Shown here: positions 59,765 to 64,000 of the stretch, one piece after another
How positions within the stretch are numbered: position 1 is the stretch's first letter
Layout: each line of letters begins with the position of its first letter
NCBI RefSeq assembly: GCF_021631985.1
Contig: NZ_CP070225.1
Location: 496,001 to 560,000 of the forward strand
DNA: 64,000 nt
Reading direction: 5' to 3'
From: Sandaracinus amylolyticus
GTDB taxonomy: Bacteria > Myxococcota_A > Polyangia > Polyangiales > Sandaracinaceae
Program-made: the position numbers and the translations under genes
Notes under the pieces: generated by a model
What the model was told of the DNA's origin: nothing
Database searches by the model: none
The model's input: only the letters and a program-made list of their open reading frames with translations

Positions 59765-62700
59765 TCAGGGTACGGTGGTTGTGCTGCCGCCCGTTCCACT
59801 GCCGCCCGTTCCACTGCCGCCCGTTCCACTGCCGCCCGTTCCACTGCCGCCCGTTCCACTGCCGCCCGTTCCACTGCCGCCCGTTCCAGTTCCCGTACTG
59901 CCGGTCCCGACTACTCCCCCGGAGCCCTGCTGCGCAGGGTTTCCCGACGACGGGGGAGCCACATAGGTGTCCCACCACAGTCCATAGTGGTTGTCATACG
60001 CGGCTCGGTATTGGGCGCCAGTTGTACTCATCGTCTCAGAACCCATCGTGTCGCCTGTGTCCTGTATGAACTCGGAGCGCGTCGAGAATCCGCTGTCGTA
60101 ATCTTCGTAGAGCGCGCGGTAGGTTTGCGCATCCTTGCCAGGGACGGCGATATCGGGGCCACCATTGACGTAGATTTCGTAGGCGGCGCGCGACGCCATG
60201 AGCTGGGCCTCGGCTTCGTCGTCCAGGTGAGTTCGCGTGTTCCTCTCCACGAACTGGGCCCGAGTCAGTCCGTTCGGTGGCACGGGCGCCTGGGGAGTAT
60301 AGCGGGCATGCCCAGCTTCGTGTGCGACGACGGCTGCTTCGTACCCTGCGTTCCCTGAGCTCGGATCGATCCTGATCCAGTTGTTGCTGCGGTCGCAGTA
60401 CGACCCGGTCTGATGCTGCGACCCGGGAGGTGGGCTGTAGCTGATCGTCCATCCATCAGCCGCCAATGTCTGGAGTTCGGATTGCAGAGTCGGTGAGTGT
60501 GCGAGAATCGCGCGGACTTCCGGACGAAGCCCGGCGAGCATCGGATGGGACTGCGGCGTGCTAAGAAGCCCGAACCGTCGAAGCAAGCTGGCCGCGAAGT
60601 TCCGCAGACGCAGCCACGCGCGACGCGCGCCCCGCAACCCGTGCGGCATGGGCGCAGGGGCGACTGCGTGCTCGGTGGTAGGACCGTCTTCGTGCTCGGA
60701 GCGTGCGCGCGCGTCACCGTCACACGCGAGTCCGCGGACGTCGACCTGGCGAAGGGGGTTCTCCGAATATGCGTAGACGTTGATCCCGCCCGCGACGCCC
60801 CAGGGATCGCTCTCGAGATATCTGCCGAGCTCGGGCGAGTAGTAGCGGAATCGGTTGTAGTGGAGCCGAGTCTCTGCGTCCCAGAAGTGCCCGGGAAAGC
60901 GGAACGGTTGATGGAACTCGTGTCCACCCTCGACGACGAGTCCATAGGGCTCTCTTCGCGCCCACCAGACCGCTTCGCCTTCCTGGTCGCGGACCAGCTC
61001 GGGCGTACCTTGGTGATCGGTGAACAGGTAATAGCGCCGACCTGACTCGGGGGTTGAGTCGATATCCGCGCACTCGACGAAGAGTACGGGGACCATCGCG
61101 AAGTCATCGACGTAGACGTAGATGCGAACTCGCCCGTCCGGGAGCCGCTCTGCTGCGAGGCGATCGGTATCCCACCAATACGTGGTCTCGTGCGTCTCGT
61201 GTCGCTTCTTCGTACGGCGGCCGACCGCGTCGTACTCGGCGTTCCACGTGCTGCCGTCGGGGAGATCGATGCGGACGAGTTGGTCGCGCGCGTCGTGGTG
61301 GAATCGAGTCTCTCCCCCGTCGGGGCCACGGCGGACCGCGAGGTGGTGGCGATGGTCGTACTCGAAAGCGTCGCCGTTCGCTGCGTAGAGGCGATTCCCC
61401 TCGATCAGCGTGACCCCGCGAAGGCCGGGCTTTTCGAGGAGGTTGCCGGCGGGGTCGTAGACATGGCGACTCGGCTCGGGGGCGTTCTCGTGGCGGACGC
61501 TCGCGAGCTGATGAGCGACGTCGTGCTCGTAGTAGGTCGTGCCGCGGGCCGAGTCGCGGGCCGCGATCAGGTCACCTTCGCCGCTGTAGGCGTACTCCCG
61601 CGACCATGCGTCGCCCGAGGCCGTCGACATTGCCTTTGCGAGGCAGCGACCGTCCGGTGCGTATTGGACTAGCTCGCTCGCACCGTCGGCGAGCTCGCGA
61701 CGAAACACGCCGGGAGCGAGGCGATGTACGGTATGCGCAGCGCCCGTGGGGTCGACGATGCGAACCGAGCCATCCGGCCCTCGCTCGTATTTGATGTCGA
61801 AGCGACCGAGCGTGCGGGTGTTGACCAGGCGATCGCCGACGTAGCGGTGCTCGACGCCGAGCCCGTCTCGGAGATCTGCGACGCGATGGCCCCACGCGTC
61901 GTAGTCGAACGCGACCTTTCCCGCATCGTTCTCGACCACGCGGTAGCGGCCGCGCGCGTCGTACTGGAAACGCTGGACATCGCCGCTCGCGAGCTTTCGC
62001 TCCGCGAGCAAGCCAGTCGGATCATACGAGAGCTCGAGTAGGACGCGGCCGAACGCGTCTCGTTTCGCGATCAGCCGGTCGGCGAGGTCGTACGCATAGT
62101 GGTCCCGCGTCGTGCCGGCGCGACGAATCTCGACGAGGCGGTCCTTTTCGTCATAGCGATACTCGCTCAGGGTGCCGCCGGGATCGAGCAGCGACGCGAG
62201 CTTCTCGGCGTTCGTGTACGTGAAGCGCGTCGCGCGGCCGAGCGGATCACGCTCGAGGACGCGATGGTTCCACGACGCGTGCTCGCTCGAATACGTGCGT
62301 CCGTCGAAGTCGGTGTAACGGCGGATGTTGCCGTTCGGGTCATGGCCCCAAGTGCGACTGGCACCATCGCGCTGTTGCGCGAGCAGCAGGCCCTGCTCGT
62401 CCCGTCGGTCTCGGACCGCGACGAGCGCGGGCTCGTTCGCGGGTGTTCGCAGGAGCGAGCGCTCTGGCGCGAGCCAGGTCGTCTCCGGAAACGCGGTGGC
62501 CGCGTCGAAGTCGAGCGTTTCGAGATCTCCGAGCTCCCACTGCAGCGCGCAGCTGGGGACGCGATGGGCATCGGGCGGTAGCGCATCGTCGGGCTCGGGC
62601 AGCGGGACTCGACGTCCGCTCGGCTCGATGCGCGCGATCATCGCGCCGCGCGGGTCGTACTCGAACTGCGTCGTCGCGCCGGTCGGATCGACCTCGCGCA

Positions 62701-63637
62701 CGATCCGACCCGCGCTGTCGCGCTCCCAGAGGCGTACGCCGCCGAACGGATCGACGACCTGCAGGAGGGCGCCGACTGCGTCGTACTGATAGAGCCACTC
62801 GCCTCCGCTCGACTCGCGAACGACGGTCACGCACTCCTGCGTGCGGTGCTCGAGCCGCACCTCGAGCACACCGTCATCGCCTGCCGAGCGCACGCATCGC
62901 CCGTGGTGGTCGTACTCGAACGAGAACGCGTAGCCGCGACGATCGACGGTGCGCGTGACACGTCGCGATGCGTCGTACGCGAGCCGGAACGTCTGCTGGT
63001 AGGCATCGCGACCCTCGATGAGACAGCCGCGCTCGTCGTAGCGATAGCGAATCAGCGCCTTGCCGCCTCGGACAGAGTCGAGGAGGACGACCTGCACCAA
63101 GTGCCCGCGCTCCCAATCGACGCGCAGACGTCGGCCCGACGGGAGGACGACGGTGGTGAGCTGACCCAGACCGTCGTGCTCGAGCCGAAGGGACGCGCCA
63201 TCCTGGTCGATGCGAACGAGCCGCGCGAACGACGCGCCCTGCGCGCGCTCGAAATGACGATCGGGCGCTGCGTGGCCGCGCACGACGAAGCGTCGAGCAT
63301 CGACGCGCTCGAGCTCGAGCCCCCCGGCCGCACCGACGAGGCCCTCGGCGAAGGCGTGCGGGAACGCGACCGGCGGGTCGTGGGGACGCCGGTAGAGCAC
63401 CCCGTCGAGGTCCCACTCTAGCGTGTGGTCGAGCTCGTGGGCGAAGCCCCACCCGACGCCGCGATCGGTGTCGGAGCGGGTGCTGTCGTAAGAGCGCCGC
63501 CACACGAACGGGATCGGCTCGTCCGCGACGCGGAAGTCGGCGACACGGTCGAGCACGGCGCCGGTGACCACGTCGATCGGATCGCCGACCAGCCCGGGCC
63601 TCGAGCCCGCCGTGCATTCGCGACGTGAGTCGCTCAC
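59765..63637 (-). CDS. Rhs-family polymorphic toxin with metalloprotease tip
   Basis: A 1290-residue Rhs protein from GTG 63637. Its N-terminus is the typical GDPIDVVTGAVLDRVADF start that follows PAAR. Dozens of YD/Rhs repeats (for example YDERGCLIEGRD, YDPTGLLAERKL) build the cocoon shell. The core ends with YYSPELGRYLESDPWGVAGGINVYAY and NPLRQVDVRGL (about 933-975). The tip (about 1030-1230) has a zinc site H1106-E-A-G-H1110 and a downstream DDEAEAQ (E1141/E1143), a gluzincin-like arrangement. The tail is (GTGGS)7 and ends TTTVP. It is expected to be loaded by the PAAR-like protein, most likely by type VI secretion, and to cleave target proteins in rivals. Confidence 0.88.
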   Translation of the reverse strand: MSDSRRECTAGSRPGLVGDPIDVVTGAVLDRVADFRVADEPIPFVWRRSYDSTRSDTDRGVGWGFAHELDHTLEWDLDGVLYRRPHDPPVAFPHAFAEGLVGAAGGLELERVDARRFVVRGHAAPDRHFERAQGASFARLVRIDQDGASLRLEHDGLGQLTTVVLPSGRRLRVDWERGHLVQVVLLDSVRGGKALIRYRYDERGCLIEGRDAYQQTFRLAYDASRRVTRTVDRRGYAFSFEYDHHGRCVRSAGDDGVLEVRLEHRTQECVTVVRESSGGEWLYQYDAVGALLQVVDPFGGVRLWERDSAGRIVREVDPTGATTQFEYDPRGAMIARIEPSGRRVPLPEPDDALPPDAHRVPSCALQWELGDLETLDFDAATAFPETTWLAPERSLLRTPANEPALVAVRDRRDEQGLLLAQQRDGASRTWGHDPNGNIRRYTDFDGRTYSSEHASWNHRVLERDPLGRATRFTYTNAEKLASLLDPGGTLSEYRYDEKDRLVEIRRAGTTRDHYAYDLADRLIAKRDAFGRVLLELSYDPTGLLAERKLASGDVQRFQYDARGRYRVVENDAGKVAFDYDAWGHRVADLRDGLGVEHRYVGDRLVNTRTLGRFDIKYERGPDGSVRIVDPTGAAHTVHRLAPGVFRRELADGASELVQYAPDGRCLAKAMSTASGDAWSREYAYSGEGDLIAARDSARGTTYYEHDVAHQLASVRHENAPEPSRHVYDPAGNLLEKPGLRGVTLIEGNRLYAANGDAFEYDHRHHLAVRRGPDGGETRFHHDARDQLVRIDLPDGSTWNAEYDAVGRRTKKRHETHETTYWWDTDRLAAERLPDGRVRIYVYVDDFAMVPVLFVECADIDSTPESGRRYYLFTDHQGTPELVRDQEGEAVWWARREPYGLVVEGGHEFHQPFRFPGHFWDAETRLHYNRFRYYSPELGRYLESDPWGVAGGINVYAYSENPLRQVDVRGLACDGDARARSEHEDGPTTEHAVAPAPMPHGLRGARRAWLRLRNFAASLLRRFGLLSTPQSHPMLAGLRPEVRAILAHSPTLQSELQTLAADGWTISYSPPPGSQHQTGSYCDRSNNWIRIDPSSGNAGYEAAVVAHEAGHARYTPQAPVPPNGLTRAQFVERNTRTHLDDEAEAQLMASRAAYEIYVNGGPDIAVPGKDAQTYRALYEDYDSGFSTRSEFIQDTGDTMGSETMSTTGAQYRAAYDNHYGLWWDTYVAPPSSGNPAQQGSGGVVGTGSTGTGTGGSGTGGSGTGGSGTGGSGTGGSGTGGSGTGGSTTTVP
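59786..59890. repeat. 15-bp tandem repeat coding (GTGGS)7 tail
   Basis: Seven consecutive GCCGCCCGTTCCACT units (the last ends CAGT), in the final codons of the Rhs gene. They encode Gly-Thr-Gly-Gly-Ser repeats on the minus strand. Near-perfect identity suggests recent slippage or selection for a flexible end. Confidence 0.92.
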
Positions 63638-63724
63638 GACCGCTCTCCGGCCGACGAGGTGGGGACGTGCGGCGCGCGCATGCTGACCAATCGGCCGCGC
63701 GCGACGCGCGTTGCGTACGAATCG

Positions 63725-64000
63725 TCAGGCGCAGTCCGGCCGACCCACGAGGCCGCCGAGCCACCGCACCACGCGCGACCGGCTCCGGCACGAACGGCGC
63801 GCGAACGACTCGCGCAGATGCCCCACGACGAGTGATGCGCTCGGCATCGATGCGCCGCCGATCAAGACCGTCGTCGAGCCCATCGAGACGATGCCCACAC
63901 CGGGCGCGACGCCGACGTCGGTGCCCAGCAGCGCCTTGAGCGTCGCCGTCATCGCGTCGCATACCGCCTGCAGCGCGGCCATCGTGCCCGCGAGCGCTTC
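63725..64000 (-). CDS. PAAR-like protein, C-terminal part (runs off the window)
   Basis: The last 91 codons visible of a minus-strand gene that starts outside the window. A helical stretch (LAGTMAALQAVCDAMTATLKALLG) is followed by VGVAPGVGIVSMGSTTVLIGGASMPSASL, which fits the end of a PAAR-like motif (GSxTVLIGG). A basic tail ends GLVGRPDCA. PAAR proteins cap the VgrG spike and recruit Rhs effectors. The stop is 87 bp before the Rhs start. I call this from the motif and context; the family is moderately certain. Confidence 0.65.
   Translation of the reverse strand, partial: EALAGTMAALQAVCDAMTATLKALLGTDVGVAPGVGIVSMGSTTVLIGGASMPSASLVVGHLRESFARRSCRSRSRVVRWLGGLVGRPDCA

Overview
The window is very GC-rich, densely coded DNA. 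Its gene content points to a myxobacterium-type member of Myxococcota, and a Sandaracinus-like or other Polyangia genome is my best guess. The pointers are an eukaryote-like Ser/Thr kinase, many lipoproteins with Asp/Ser/Ala-rich linkers after the lipobox, a Tat-exported DUF1552 protein paired with a DUF1592/DUF1588 c-type-haem lipoprotein carrying MopE-like DDDCDG motifs, an AgmX/PglI-type protein, and a sigma/FecR operon. Placement is inferred from gene content only.

Layout. 1-7.9 kb: the 5' end of signal peptidase I, a Ser/Thr kinase, a DUF420 membrane protein, a YugP-type membrane zinc protease, a metallophosphoesterase, a lipoprotein, then an ECF sigma / FecR / secreted-protein operon. 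7.9-13 kb: a ClpB paralogue with a damaged first ATPase site, two small conserved genes, and a parvulin isomerase coupled to a HupE/UreJ protein. 13-19.1 kb (minus): an exported operon of DUF1592-type lipoprotein, DUF1552 protein and a LamG-metallophosphoesterase lipoprotein. 19.3-29.7 kb: acyl-CoA synthetase, a small membrane protein, TamA-like and TamB-like envelope assembly proteins, DUF1285. 29.7-34.2 kb (minus): TlpA thioredoxin, CcmB and CcmA, a small penicillin-binding transpeptidase, HemW. 34.3-37.6 kb: YceI with a divergent LysR regulator, and a DUF47/Pit phosphate uptake pair. 37.6-47.4 kb: repeats, small lipoproteins, a branched-chain aminotransferase, a metzincin lipoprotein, a FIST sensor with a histidine kinase, and tRNA-Gly embedded in tandem repeats. 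47.4-57.2 kb: LolC/E permease, a lipoprotein / coiled-coil / lytic transglycosylase cluster, patatin plus DnaJ, and the AgmX/PglI-type protein.

The right end (57.2-64 kb, all minus strand) is a polymorphic-toxin locus. A PAAR-like protein is followed by a 1290-residue Rhs protein with a C-terminal HExxH metalloprotease tip and a (GTGGS)7 tail. Two unrecognised cargo genes, a frameshifted orphan Rhs fragment with coding-like debris, and a barstar-family immunity gene follow. Base composition of the cargo part is visibly less GC-rich than the rest, as expected for exchanged toxin/immunity cassettes.

Intergenic DNA carries at least two dispersed hairpin repeat families: a roughly 98-bp element in three near-complete copies plus one fragment, and a 52-53-bp element in two copies with a compensatory stem change. 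There are also tandem arrays with units of 15, 18, 20, 22 and 65 bp. No insertion sequence, phage, CRISPR array or rRNA was found.
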